Shown here one piece after another: positions 44,770 through 53,160 of a DNA stretch of 64,000 bases (positions are counted from its first letter, which is position 1; the number at the start of each line of letters is the position of its first letter). The notes beneath the pieces were generated by a model. The model searched no databases. It was given only the letters and a program-made list of their open reading frames with translations, and was not told the origin of the DNA. The translations under genes and the position numbers were made by a program. This DNA is from Nocardia niigatensis NBRC 100131 (lineage in GTDB: Bacteria > Actinomycetota > Actinomycetes > Mycobacteriales > Mycobacteriaceae), in contig NZ_BAGC01000110.1 of assembly GCF_000308655.1 (NCBI RefSeq), forward strand, positions 62,001-126,000, given 5' to 3'.

Positions 44770-46266
44770 TTGAAGTCTGCGAGGGAGCGAATGGACATCA
44801 TTTCCGCCTATCGAGAGGTCGGAAGCTATCGTGGGGCCGCCGAGTTGTGCGGCACCACGCCCAAGACGGTGAAACGTGTGATCGAGCGCGCCGAGGCCGG
44901 TGATTCCCGGCCCGAACGAGCGGCTCGGCCACGGAATTTCGATCAGGTGACCGAGTTGGTCGCCGAACGCGTGAAGAAATCCCAGGGCCGGATCTCGGCG
45001 AAGCGGTTGTTGCCGATCGTCCGCGCCGCCGGTTACGAGGGTTCGCCGCGGAACTTCCGCCGCTTGGTGGCCGAGCAGAAAGCTTTGTGGCGCAAGGATA
45101 ATCATCGTGGTCGGCGTCCGGCGGTGTGGTCGCCGGGTGAGTATCTGGTGATCGACTGGGCCTAGGCGGCGCCCGGCCTGCAGCTGTTCTGCGCGGTGCT
45201 GGCGTTCTCGCGGTGGCGGTTCGCCGCGTTCGCGCCCGATCAGAAGCAGTCCACCACGCTGGCGTTGATCGCCGAAGCCTTGGCTGCGATCGGTGGTGTC
45301 CCGGCGAAGGTGCTCGCTGATCGGATGGGGTGTTTGAAAGGCGGTGTGGTCGCCGACGTCGTCGTCCCGACCCCCGAATACGTCAGGTTCGCAACGCATT
45401 ACGGGTTCCGGCCGGATTGGTGCCGGGCCGCGGATCCGCAGTCGAAGGGCCTGGTGGAGAACTTGTGCGGGTATGCCCAGTCCGATCTGGCGGTCCCGTT
45501 GCTGACCGAAGCCGCGATGACCGGGCAGGCGGTGAGCCTGCGCGAGGCCAACGCGGCGGCGAAAACCTGGTGCGCGGAGGTGAATTCGGCCATGCATTCG
45601 GAGATCTGCGCGGTCCCCGATCAACAATTGGAAACCGAGCGAGAGTTGTTGGCGCCGTTGCCGTCTCTGCGTCTCGAGATCGGTCCGGCGGTGACACGCA
45701 AGGTCGACCGGCTGGCCTGCGTCCGTTACGGATCGGCGCGCTATTCGGTCCCGATGCGGCTGATCGGCACGGTCGTGAACATTGTCCTCGATCACGGCGC
45801 GCTGCTGGTGCTCGAGCCCGCGACCGGGGTGATCGTGGCCGAACACGAACTCGTCGCCCCGGGTGAGGCGTCGATCCTCGACGCCCACTACGACGGCCCG
45901 CGCCCGGCCCCCAACCGCGGACCGCGCCCGAAAACCACTGTCGAACACCAATTCTGCGCGCTCGGTGAGGATGCCGAGGCTTTCCTGGTCGGAGCTGCCG
46001 CCATCGGCAACACCCGCCTGGGCTCGGAGTTGGAGATCCTGCTCGCTCTCGGCGCCGCCCATGGCGAGGCGGCGCTGGTCGCCGCGTTGCGGCGGGCGGT
46101 GGCGTTCAAACGCTTCCGCGCCGCCGACGTCCGCTCGATCCTGGCCGCCGGCACCGGCACCCCGCAGCCCCGCCCGGCCGGGGACGCGCTGGTCCTGGAC
46201 CTGCCGACCGCGCCGACCCGATCGCTGGACGCCTACAAAATCACCCAGGACGGGAGTGCTTCGTGA
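44770..46266 (+). pseudogene. istA: IS21 transposase IstA with in-frame amber
   Basis: One continuous frame of 498 codons plus stop, broken only by TAG at 45163-45165. The N-terminal HTH is VGSYRGAAELCGTTPKTVKR. The DDE core spans the amber: first Asp in EYLVIDWA just before it, second in KVLADRMGCLKG, Glu in KGLVENLCGYAQ. Relatives usually have Glu (GAG) where TAG stands, so a single G-to-T change explains it. Without readthrough only 131 residues are made. The stop overlaps the istB start (GTGA). Confidence 0.8.
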
Positions 46267-47054
46267 CCACGACTCGATCGAAAACGACTGCACCCAAGCC
46301 GATCCCGGAACTCGCCGCCGATCTCGACGCCGGGTTGCGGCGGCTCAAGCTCGCCGCGATCCGCCGCACCGCGCCCGAGGTCCTGGCCGTCGCGAAGACC
46401 CAGCGCTGGACCCCGGAAGAGGTGCTGCGCACCCTGCTCGACGCCGAACTCGCGGCACGCGACGCCTCCAACGCCCGCAACCGGCTCAAGATCGCCGCGT
46501 TCCCGATCACCAAGACCCTCGAGGGCTTCGACGTCGCGGCCTCGTCGATCCCGCAAGCCACCTTCGACTACATGGCGAATCTGGAATGGGTTCGCGCGCA
46601 ACAGAATCTGGCGTTGATCGGGCCACCGGGAACGGGCAAGAGCCACACCCTGATCGGGCTCGGCCACGCCGCGGTCACCGCCGGGCTCAAGGTCCGCTAC
46701 TTCACCGCCTCCGACCTGATCGAGGTCCTCTACCGCGGCCTGGCCGACAACACCGTCGGCAAGGTCATCGACACGCTGCTACGCGCGGACCTGCTGATCC
46801 TCGACGAAATCGGGTTCGCCCCCTTGGACGACACCGGCACCCAACTACTGTTCCGCCTGGTCGCGGCCGCCTACGAACGACGCTCACTGGCCGTCGCCTC
46901 CCACTGGCCCTTCGAACAATGGGGCCGGTTCCTGCCCGAACACACCACCGCCGCCAGCATCCTCGACCGACTACTGCACCACGCCACCGTCGTCATCACC
47001 GACGGCGATTCCTACCGCATGAGAAACCGCACCAAGCGAGGTGAACGACCCTGA
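46263..47054 (+). CDS. istB: IS21 helper ATPase IstB
   Basis: 263 aa. The AAA+ core has Walker A LIGPPGTGKSHTLIGLG and Walker B LLILDEIGF; the N-terminal KLAAIRRTAPEVL and C-terminal TTAASILDRLLHHATVVITD match IstB proteins that select target DNA for IstA. The GTG start overlaps the istA stop. It looks intact even though istA is interrupted. Confidence 0.92.
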   Translation: MTTTRSKTTAPKPIPELAADLDAGLRRLKLAAIRRTAPEVLAVAKTQRWTPEEVLRTLLDAELAARDASNARNRLKIAAFPITKTLEGFDVAASSIPQATFDYMANLEWVRAQQNLALIGPPGTGKSHTLIGLGHAAVTAGLKVRYFTASDLIEVLYRGLADNTVGKVIDTLLRADLLILDEIGFAPLDDTGTQLLFRLVAAAYERRSLAVASHWPFEQWGRFLPEHTTAASILDRLLHHATVVITDGDSYRMRNRTKRGERP

Positions 47055-47130
47055 ACTGACCACCCCACCCCGCAACGGGGTGGGGACTTTTACCTGGCCA
47101 AAAACGGGGACCACCAGATGGCCATTGACA

Positions 47131-47947
47131 GTCGAAGTAGATTTGAGTGAGCTGGGTCAGGTTCTGCCGATGTCACCGAAACTGGAAACCTGCCGAGCGA
47201 TGGAATTGGGCGCGCCTACGGATCCGGTTGTACCTGTGCTACGGCCACCCGTCTCACCACCGACGAGCCCGGATCCTCGCCTCACGCGCGCAGCATCGCG
47301 CGGCCGGATGCAGTATCCACCGCCCCTCGATCAACCGATCGGCCGTCGACACGACGAGCCGTCAGGAACGGGTGACCGCGTTCCCGCGGCGAGCGGGACA
47401 GGCGGAGCTGTGCCCGTCGACAGTGCATGCAGAGCGCCACCACCGCTCTGCCACGGGCGACGCTCCGAAATACGCGACGAACGACATCTAGGAACTCGCT
47501 CGGAGAGGTGACGTGCCGCCGGTAGGATTTCCACCAGCCGGACACCGATTGATCGGCAGCGCCGGATCCTGGGCGAGGGTGTATATGGTGTCATCTAATC
47601 CGGTCGTGTCAGACGGCCGCCTTCGTTGTGCTGCCATGTCCGCCGGCCTTGACATGCCACTACAACGGGTCCCGCCCGCCCGTCTATCAGCAGGCCAGCA
47701 CCCGCTACGGGCAGGCCGACCGCGGCACGTGCTGAGACAGCGTCACGAACTGATCTGGGTCGGAATTTCTTGCGAGCGATCCAAGTATTGTGCCGCTACC
47801 GATCAGCTTGAGCGAAGTTTACTCTGACGAGAGTTTTTCTATCGATCCGAGGGATTCAAGTAATGCAAGAAAGTTGGCGAACGTCCGCAAACAGCAGAGT
47901 TGCGATCCGCCAATTGCACGGAATTAACTCAAGGGTGGGAATCAACA
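47131..47947. other. Gene-poor stretch before the ATP-grasp cassette
   Basis: 817 bp. No recognisable coding frame. From about 47760 the DNA becomes AT-richer. ACTCT-GACG-AGAGT followed by TTTTTCT (47821-47841) is a small hairpin with a T-run, possibly a leader or terminator. A frame from the ATG at 47863 (MQESWRTSANSRVAIRQLHG) overlaps the cassette start and could be a leader peptide, but nothing supports it beyond an upstream GAGGGA. Confidence 0.35.
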
Positions 47948-48802
47948 ATGGTATCGTCGTTACCTCGGTTCGGCCACGACCTCCGACCTTCGTTTGTCAA
48001 GCAGATCGGCGAGGCAGCCGAGGATCAGGGAATCGAACTCGATTGGCTTTCAGACTATTGGGTCGCCCGGCTACGTCGAGCCGAAACAACGAAGTACCTC
48101 ACGGGGTACACCTTTCCGGTGAACGACGCGGCGGCGGCCAATATCGCCAACGACAAGGTTGCGAGCTTCGCCGTCCTAGACGATTATGGACTGCCTGCTG
48201 TAAGGCATGATCTATTCCGGTTCAAGGCGATATCCGAGTCCGACTGGGTAGACGCAGTAATTTCCGATATAGGGCTACCTGTGGTCCTCAAACCGTATTC
48301 GGACAGTGGCGGTATTGATGTTGAGCGTGCCACCACCCAGCATGAATTGACTGCAATTTTGACCAGCCTCTCGACGAGGCATCGAGCACTCGCACTGTCA
48401 CCGTATCTGAATATTCAGCATGAGCATCGGATCGTCATGTTGGACGATCATGCTCTACTTGCCTACCAAAAAGTTCGACAACCAATCAACCACGCTGGCG
48501 AGCTGGAATGGAGACATAATCTACGGCTTGGAGCCCAGGCCGAGACCATTGTTTTGGAAACAGTCGCGCCGATGGTTACTCTAGCCCGGCAGACTATGCG
48601 AGCGCTAGGTCTCCGATTTGCGTCGGTCGATATCATCGAGGTTGCAAATCTGATAATGGTTCTCGAAGTCAACAGCGCCGTCACGCTTGAACATTTCAGC
48701 CAACAGAAGCCCGAATTCTTCATGCATGCGAGCGCAATCTACAGTGATGCAATCCAGCTTTGCTTTGGCGACCACCGGGAGTGGGTAAAACGCAGTGGAT
48801 GA
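47948..48802 (+). CDS. ATP-grasp ligase (RimK-like)
   Basis: 284 aa from the ATG at 47948, with AAGGGTGGGA upstream. The ATP-grasp fold is visible as NIANDKVASFAVLDDYGLPA (lid/N-domain), GLPVVLKPYSDSGGIDVERA (ATP-binding lysine and small loop), LALSPYLNIQHEHRIVMLDD, and the metal-binding end FASVDIIEVANLIMVLEVNS. Such enzymes join a carboxylate to an amine via an acyl phosphate. Codon use is much less GC-biased than that of the neighbours, which suggests transfer. First gene of a three-gene operon; the next gene overlaps by 8 bp. Confidence 0.82.
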   Translation: MVSSLPRFGHDLRPSFVKQIGEAAEDQGIELDWLSDYWVARLRRAETTKYLTGYTFPVNDAAAANIANDKVASFAVLDDYGLPAVRHDLFRFKAISESDWVDAVISDIGLPVVLKPYSDSGGIDVERATTQHELTAILTSLSTRHRALALSPYLNIQHEHRIVMLDDHALLAYQKVRQPINHAGELEWRHNLRLGAQAETIVLETVAPMVTLARQTMRALGLRFASVDIIEVANLIMVLEVNSAVTLEHFSQQKPEFFMHASAIYSDAIQLCFGDHREWVKRSG

Positions 48803-49427
48803 TTCGGAGATCGTGCGGTTGTATCATCTTTTCGATGCAAAGTACCGGCTCGGTGAACTACGTGGAGCATCTACTACAGGCGCAACGCTGCTTCGCCGCA
48901 CCGAGAGCCCCATTTTGCTGACGGCTCCGCACAGTGTCACCCAATGTCGGAACGGGCGAGAGAAGTTGGCGGAGTTCTGGACCGGCGCGTTTGCCGAGAC
49001 GATAGCGGAGCTGCTCGGCGCCAACGTACTGACATCGCTGAGTCCGCGGATCGAAAACGAGAACGCTGCATCACGCGACCCATTCCTGGATGTACTGCAG
49101 CTCATGCTGTCGACCGACAGCATGTCCCTCGTTATCGACGTACACGGGCTACATGCTCGACATGAGATTGACATTAATATAGGGGCGGCAGGAATGCCCC
49201 ATGCTAGCAATGTAGTCGCAATAGCCGAAACTCTTGCCTCGAGCTTCAAAGTAGCAGTCGATCATCCTTATAGCGGCGGAAGCGGAATTGCCGGAATGAT
49301 AAACCGAAAGGAGCCCCGCGCGATATCGGCGCTTCAGCTGGAGCTCGGACCACGTTTGCGGTGCGACACCGTCGACGGCAGAGAATTGCGAATGGTAGCG
49401 GACGCAATCCGTTGTTTTGCGAGGTAG
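48795..49427 (+). CDS. N-formylglutamate-amidohydrolase-like zinc hydrolase
   Basis: 210 aa from the GTG at 48795. The motifs ILLTAPHSVTQCRNGREKLA, SMSLVIDVHGLHARHEIDIN and ISALQLELGPRLR match the metal-binding and substrate residues of the N-formylglutamate amidohydrolase fold, a zinc hydrolase that cuts amide bonds of glutamyl compounds. It lacks the histidine-catabolism context, and the length is somewhat below the 260-290 aa norm. Overlap with the ATP-grasp gene suggests that making and breaking of an amide bond are linked. Confidence 0.7.
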   Translation: MDDSEIVRLYHLFDAKYRLGELRGASTTGATLLRRTESPILLTAPHSVTQCRNGREKLAEFWTGAFAETIAELLGANVLTSLSPRIENENAASRDPFLDVLQLMLSTDSMSLVIDVHGLHARHEIDINIGAAGMPHASNVVAIAETLASSFKVAVDHPYSGGSGIAGMINRKEPRAISALQLELGPRLRCDTVDGRELRMVADAIRCFAR

Positions 49428-49433
49428 TACACC

Positions 49434-50609
49434 TTGGGGATAGACTGGGAACTTGAACTCATCAACGCGATTAACGCGGACAATGAGGACTCCATGCAAT
49501 TGTGCATCAATTCCAGAACAAGGAAGATGCTGAGTAGCGCACCCGCGCAGTATCGCCACCATGCAGGCATGACGATGCGCGATTTCGATCGAAGTGCACA
49601 TCAGCCGTTGGTAAACTTGCGATCCGATAATGTCGCGGATGAGTTTCGAGTCCATTTCAGCGTTGGCGACTCGTCGGCAATGAACCTATTCGTCGCTCGA
49701 ATGACTGTCCCAGGTGGACCATGGCCCGGCCACTACGGGCTGGAAGGAATCCTATTCTCAGCTCGCCAGGTCTTCTTTCCAACGTGGTTTCCGTCGGCCG
49801 CATGGAGATCACAGCTCGTCTTCGGGAACGTCGCCAATGCTTCGCACGGATTCCTACGCGGTCAAGGCGCAGTGCTATTTCCAGAGCTACTTGCATTAGA
49901 ACAACCTCTTGAGTACCAGGGATTCGGAGTCGTATTCGTCGATAAACTCGTGAGCCTGTTCACTGATCGTGTGGTCCCTGCCCTAGAGCTGCTGGGAATC
50001 GAAGGCAGCGACTACCTCGACATCCAGTCTCACCGCGAACTAGCTTTTCTAGCCCATGAATGGGGCCACCTGTCGGGGCCGGTCGCCTACGATGAGACGG
50101 TTCAGACTCGTCGTAGGCGGGTCCTTGCTGTTGTCAGCGAGTTGCATGCCGACTTGGCCGGTTTCACGATGTTGATGACTCGAGGAAGCGTCGAGTCCAT
50201 AGCTGCCGCGAAAGTGCTCGTTCTTGACCGTATCTGCCGTGAAGCATGGTTGCCGCGAGCACATTCTCAGGTTGATAGCATAGCGGCTCGCCAAATGCTA
50301 ATAATGTTGCGCGACAACGGCCTTTCGGTAATAGCCGGCGGTGACTTACGACTGGACTGGCAGAATGTCGCCCGCCGCCTGGCCGGTGAACTGCGGGTCG
50401 TGGAGTATGTCGATCAAGCGTGCCTCGGGGGGGAGGTTGAGCCCGCTCGGGCCTATCTAGCAAGTTACGGATGGAAAATTGGACCGAACGAGTTTCACAT
50501 CAGTCTTGTGGACAATGTGGCTGCCGCTTTCCGTGCTGCCGCCAATACCAAAAACGCCACGCGACCATCTAGCAGTGGGGGCGTTGCAAGATGGGACGAC
50601 AGACGATAG
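49434..50609 (+). CDS. HEXXH metalloprotease-like protein
   Basis: 391 aa from a TTG at 49434 (a GAGG lies 9-10 bases upstream); an internal ATG at 49494 is the alternative. The zinc motif HEWGH occurs in ELAFLAHEWGHLSGPVAYDE (about residue 205), and a probable third ligand lies in VVSELHADLAGF 35 residues later, the gluzincin-like HEXXH..E(x)xAD arrangement. No signal peptide. Possibly related to the uncharacterised DUF6421 group (recalled, not checked). Third gene of the cassette, 6 bp after the amidohydrolase; low-GC like its partners. The substrate may be the product of the ATP-grasp step. Confidence 0.65.
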   Translation: MGIDWELELINAINADNEDSMQLCINSRTRKMLSSAPAQYRHHAGMTMRDFDRSAHQPLVNLRSDNVADEFRVHFSVGDSSAMNLFVARMTVPGGPWPGHYGLEGILFSARQVFFPTWFPSAAWRSQLVFGNVANASHGFLRGQGAVLFPELLALEQPLEYQGFGVVFVDKLVSLFTDRVVPALELLGIEGSDYLDIQSHRELAFLAHEWGHLSGPVAYDETVQTRRRRVLAVVSELHADLAGFTMLMTRGSVESIAAAKVLVLDRICREAWLPRAHSQVDSIAARQMLIMLRDNGLSVIAGGDLRLDWQNVARRLAGELRVVEYVDQACLGGEVEPARAYLASYGWKIGPNEFHISLVDNVAAAFRAAANTKNATRPSSSGGVARWDDRR

Positions 50610-50623
50610 GCCGTCAATTCTCG

Positions 50624-50654
50624 CTCGAAAGCGTTGCCGGGCAAGGCTTTCGAG
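50624..50654. terminator. Long hairpin between convergent accessory modules
   Basis: CTCGAAAGC and GCTTTCGAG enclose a second inverted pair TTGC-CGG-GCAA, giving a 9-bp stem, one mismatch, four more pairs and a 3-base loop. It starts 14 bp after the metalloprotease stop. Without a T-run it may act as a bidirectional processing or termination hairpin. The remaining 177 bp to the CHAT gene hold no supported gene. Confidence 0.55.
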
Positions 50655-50831
50655 ATCAGGTTTGTCGATCAAGACACGAACTTCCTGAGTTCTGTCTCGA
50701 ATCGGCACGGTTACAAGAACATCGAATACGAGGCCTGACCGTCGTCGGGTACGACGGCGGTACCGATCTGATGCAAGCCCGCGTGGTCGGCGGTGGATGC
50801 GACTCAACTCCAGCGATCCAAACAAGGCGGT

Positions 50832-51878
50832 TCAACGCTCGAAGACACACAACCCCGCCCACGCCCAGGGCGCATCGCTCGGCATCGAGGTCCCGATCGC
50901 GCCTGGGATGGATACACGTTCCGGGCGTGATCGGTCGTACTGCAAGCGGGCCCGCCGCATCGCTTCTGCAGGCGAGACGCCGGCACCGAGTTCGTGTAGT
51001 GCCGTGGCCACTATGGTGCCAGTACACGCGTCGTCGGCGGGGAGGGCGAAAAGCCCGGCGATGGCAGTCGTGGCTCCGCCCAGAAGGCAGACGGTGGCTA
51101 GGTTGAGCAACTCACCAGATCGCGGCCCCATATAGCGGCCCGCGAAGCATGCCTCCAGCACTGCGACTGTGCCGTCGAGTGGGTGGGACAGCAGATCGAT
51201 GGCGTCGACCACACGAGTCCCGTCGCTGGCAACGAGCGCGCCCTCCGCACGTTGGGTCGATTCACCGTGACAGCTGATGAGCAACAGCTGGTTTGGTCCT
51301 AGGCTTCTGCGTATCTCGCTCGCATAGTGCGTCCACTCAGTGAGGGCGGCACGCTCGGGATTCCACGACAAGGCCGGATCGAGGTAGGCGACGACGGTCT
51401 GCAGGTCGGGTTGTCTGCGGGCGGTGGTCGGGATCGGGAGTCGAGTTACCGCCGCACGGATGCCTACCGGAACCCCGGCGAGCATCACCGCCTCGAAGGG
51501 AATGTGGGCCAGAATCGGCGGGAGGACGACCGACAGTGCCGGAACGTGCTGTCGGAGCATCCATCGCTGCACGTCGACCGGCAACAGAACATCAGTCAGA
51601 TCGGTTTGCCACGAACGCATCTGCGGATTCCAGAGGACATCGGCGCGATCGGAGGTGATGGCATAGCCGAGCGCGTCGATTTGATCGATGTGAGTCTCGT
51701 TGAGAGGAACCAACTCGACGGTGGTCTCTCCGCCGGGGATTCGGTAGGCCAGGGGCAGCTGGCTGTCGCGAGTCGGCGCCCCGTAAATGACAACCGCATC
51801 GGTGGGGTGGGCCTCGGCCAAGTCGTCGAAACCGATCGTGCAGGGTGCTTCGGACGGGTCGAGCACCGCAAGTTGGAC
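50832..51878 (-). pseudogene. TPR-CHAT protease, C-terminal CHAT part (split by IS3)
   Basis: The caspase-like CHAT peptidase half of a gene whose TPR half is at 53161-54771. The catalytic histidine is in NQLLLISCHGESTQRAEGAL and the cysteine in DGTVAVLEACFAGRYMG; the C-terminal CTGTIVATALHELGAGVSPA and APWAWAGLCVFER complete the fold. CHAT proteases with TPR sensors act in bacterial stress and antiphage systems. The frame has no native start here, since it begins inside the insertion target; a GTG at 51866 could in principle restart translation. Confidence 0.85.
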
Positions 51879-51920
51879 TGAGGGGCCGGAAAGTTTTCGG
51901 ACAGCGAGGTTTTGGTTATC

Positions 51921-52826
51921 TCAAGCTGCCTGATTCGCCTGGAACCAGGCGGACTCTACTTCGTTCGGTGTGTGGTAGTCAATTCCGGAGTGAAGCCGAA
52001 TCTGGTTGTACCGCAACTCGATATAGCGGGTGATGTCGCGTCGGGCGTGTTCGCGGGTCGGGTATTGGGTGCGGTTCACTCGTTCGTTCTTCAGGGTTCC
52101 GTTGAACGATTCCGCCCAGGCGTTGTCGTAGCAGGTTCCTGTGCGGCCTACCGACCTTTGGATGCCGAGTTCTTTCGCCACTGCCGCGAATTCAGCGGAA
52201 AGATACTGGCTGCCGCGGTCGCTGTGGAAGATTGTTCTCCCGGCGGCGATGGGCAGGTTCCGGGCGGCCATGCGCAGTGCGTCGGTCACCAATTCGGTGC
52301 GCATGTGGTCGGCCATGGCGTAACCGACGACTTTCTTCGAATAGCAGTCGAGCACGGTGGCCAGATACAGCCATCCTTCCCAGGTGCGAATGTAGGTGAT
52401 GTCGCCGACGAGTTTGCGTGCCGGCGCGTCGGCGGTGAAGTCGCGCGCCAGCAGGTCGGGCAGGTCGGCGGCGTCACCGGCGATGGTGGTGACCGGCCGG
52501 AACGGGCGGGGTTGGCACGGCACCAACCCCAGCTCACGCATGATCTTGCGCACGGTGTCCGGATCGACCACGGTGCCCCACCGGGCGAGCTGGGCGTGGA
52601 CGCGGCGGTAGCCGTAGGTGCGGTCGGAATGGTCGAAGCAGAACCGGATCTCGGTTTCGAGGACTTCCCGCCACTGCGCCGTGGCTGACGGTTCACGACC
52701 GCGCCAATCGTAGAAACCCGAGCGGGACACCTCCGCCCACCGGCACATGTCGACCACGGAATGATTGCCTTCTTCGGACGCGATGAACGCGTATTTGGCC
52801 GTTACCGGTGCTTCTTCGCGAAGAAG
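51921..52826 (-). CDS. IS3-family transposase OrfB (rve/DDE)
   Basis: About 300 aa in the -1 frame relative to OrfA, normally made as an OrfAB fusion by frameshifting near 52802-52830. HTH_21 segment AKYAFIASEEGNHSVVDMCR and YGYRRVHAQLARWG; DDE residues in VGDITYIRTWEGWLYLATVL (D), TIFHSDRGSQYLS (D) and CYDNAWAESFNGTLKNE (E). All three acidic residues are present, so it should be active. The frame is open upstream to 52994. Confidence 0.9.
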   Translation of the reverse strand, partial: LLREEAPVTAKYAFIASEEGNHSVVDMCRWAEVSRSGFYDWRGREPSATAQWREVLETEIRFCFDHSDRTYGYRRVHAQLARWGTVVDPDTVRKIMRELGLVPCQPRPFRPVTTIAGDAADLPDLLARDFTADAPARKLVGDITYIRTWEGWLYLATVLDCYSKKVVGYAMADHMRTELVTDALRMAARNLPIAAGRTIFHSDRGSQYLSAEFAAVAKELGIQRSVGRTGTCYDNAWAESFNGTLKNERVNRTQYPTREHARRDITRYIELRYNQIRLHSGIDYHTPNEVESAWFQANQAA

Positions 52827-53095
52827 GCCACCGATTTTCCCAGGAAGCGGTTCTCCTCTTCCAGTTCCCGGACCCGACGCTCCAATTCCTTCAACCGGGC
52901 GCGTTCCGGCATCGACAAACCGGTGTCCGCTGCCGAGTTCGTGCGCTGGAACTGTTTCACCCAGTTCCGGATCGTCTGATCGGTCACCCCGCAATCGCGC
53001 GCGACATCGGCAACCGGCCGAGACTTCTCGACCACCTCACGTGCCGCCGTTTCCCGGAACTCCGGGCTGAACTGACGCGACTTCCTCTGTGCCAC
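52802..53095 (-). CDS. IS3-family transposase OrfA
   Basis: 97 aa from the GTG at 53095 (VAQRKSRQFSPEFRETAARE). HTH VADVARDCGVTDQTIRNWVK and a leucine-zipper-like LKELERRVRELEEENRFLGK, as in IS3/IS911 OrfA. It ends VAFFAKKHR just past the presumed -1 shift to OrfB. Confidence 0.9.
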   Translation of the reverse strand: MAQRKSRQFSPEFRETAAREVVEKSRPVADVARDCGVTDQTIRNWVKQFQRTNSAADTGLSMPERARLKELERRVRELEEENRFLGKSVAFFAKKHR

Positions 53096-53160
53096 AAACA
53101 ACTCCGTTCAGTTACCCAATTCTACTTTGGGTCGCTGTCCGAAGAAGTTCCGGCACCTCA

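Larger units (their letters stand above)
44603..47130 (+). mobile_element. IS21-family insertion sequence (about 2.5 kb)
   Basis: Carries istA and istB in the usual overlapping order. The ends are related inverted repeats starting TGTC: both contain GGCCAGGTAAAAGTCCCCAC, located at 44659-44678 on the left and in reverse at about 47077-47096 on the right, and both tips start TGTCNNTGGCCAT. No clear target duplication was seen in the flanks. istA has an in-frame amber codon, so this copy may be inactive on its own. Confidence 0.82.
51879..53160 (-). mobile_element. IS3-family insertion sequence (1282 bp)
   Basis: Terminal inverted repeats TGAGGGGCCGGAAAGTTTTC (51879 on) and TGAGGTGCCGGAACTTCTTC (53160 back), each continuing GGACAGCGA. 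A 3-bp target duplication GAC flanks it (51876-51878 and 53161-53163). Inside are orfA and orfB in the usual -1 relation. The tidy duplication and intact genes point to a recent insertion into the TPR-CHAT gene. Confidence 0.93.

Noticed and set aside
44595..47140. Target-site duplication for the IS21 element
   Set aside because: Flanks (ctacggt on the left, gtcgaag on the right) share no convincing repeat.
47863..48210. Graspetide-like precursor peptide upstream of the ATP-grasp gene
   Set aside because: The frame overlaps the ATP-grasp gene, has no repeated core motif and no leader signature; kept only as a note.
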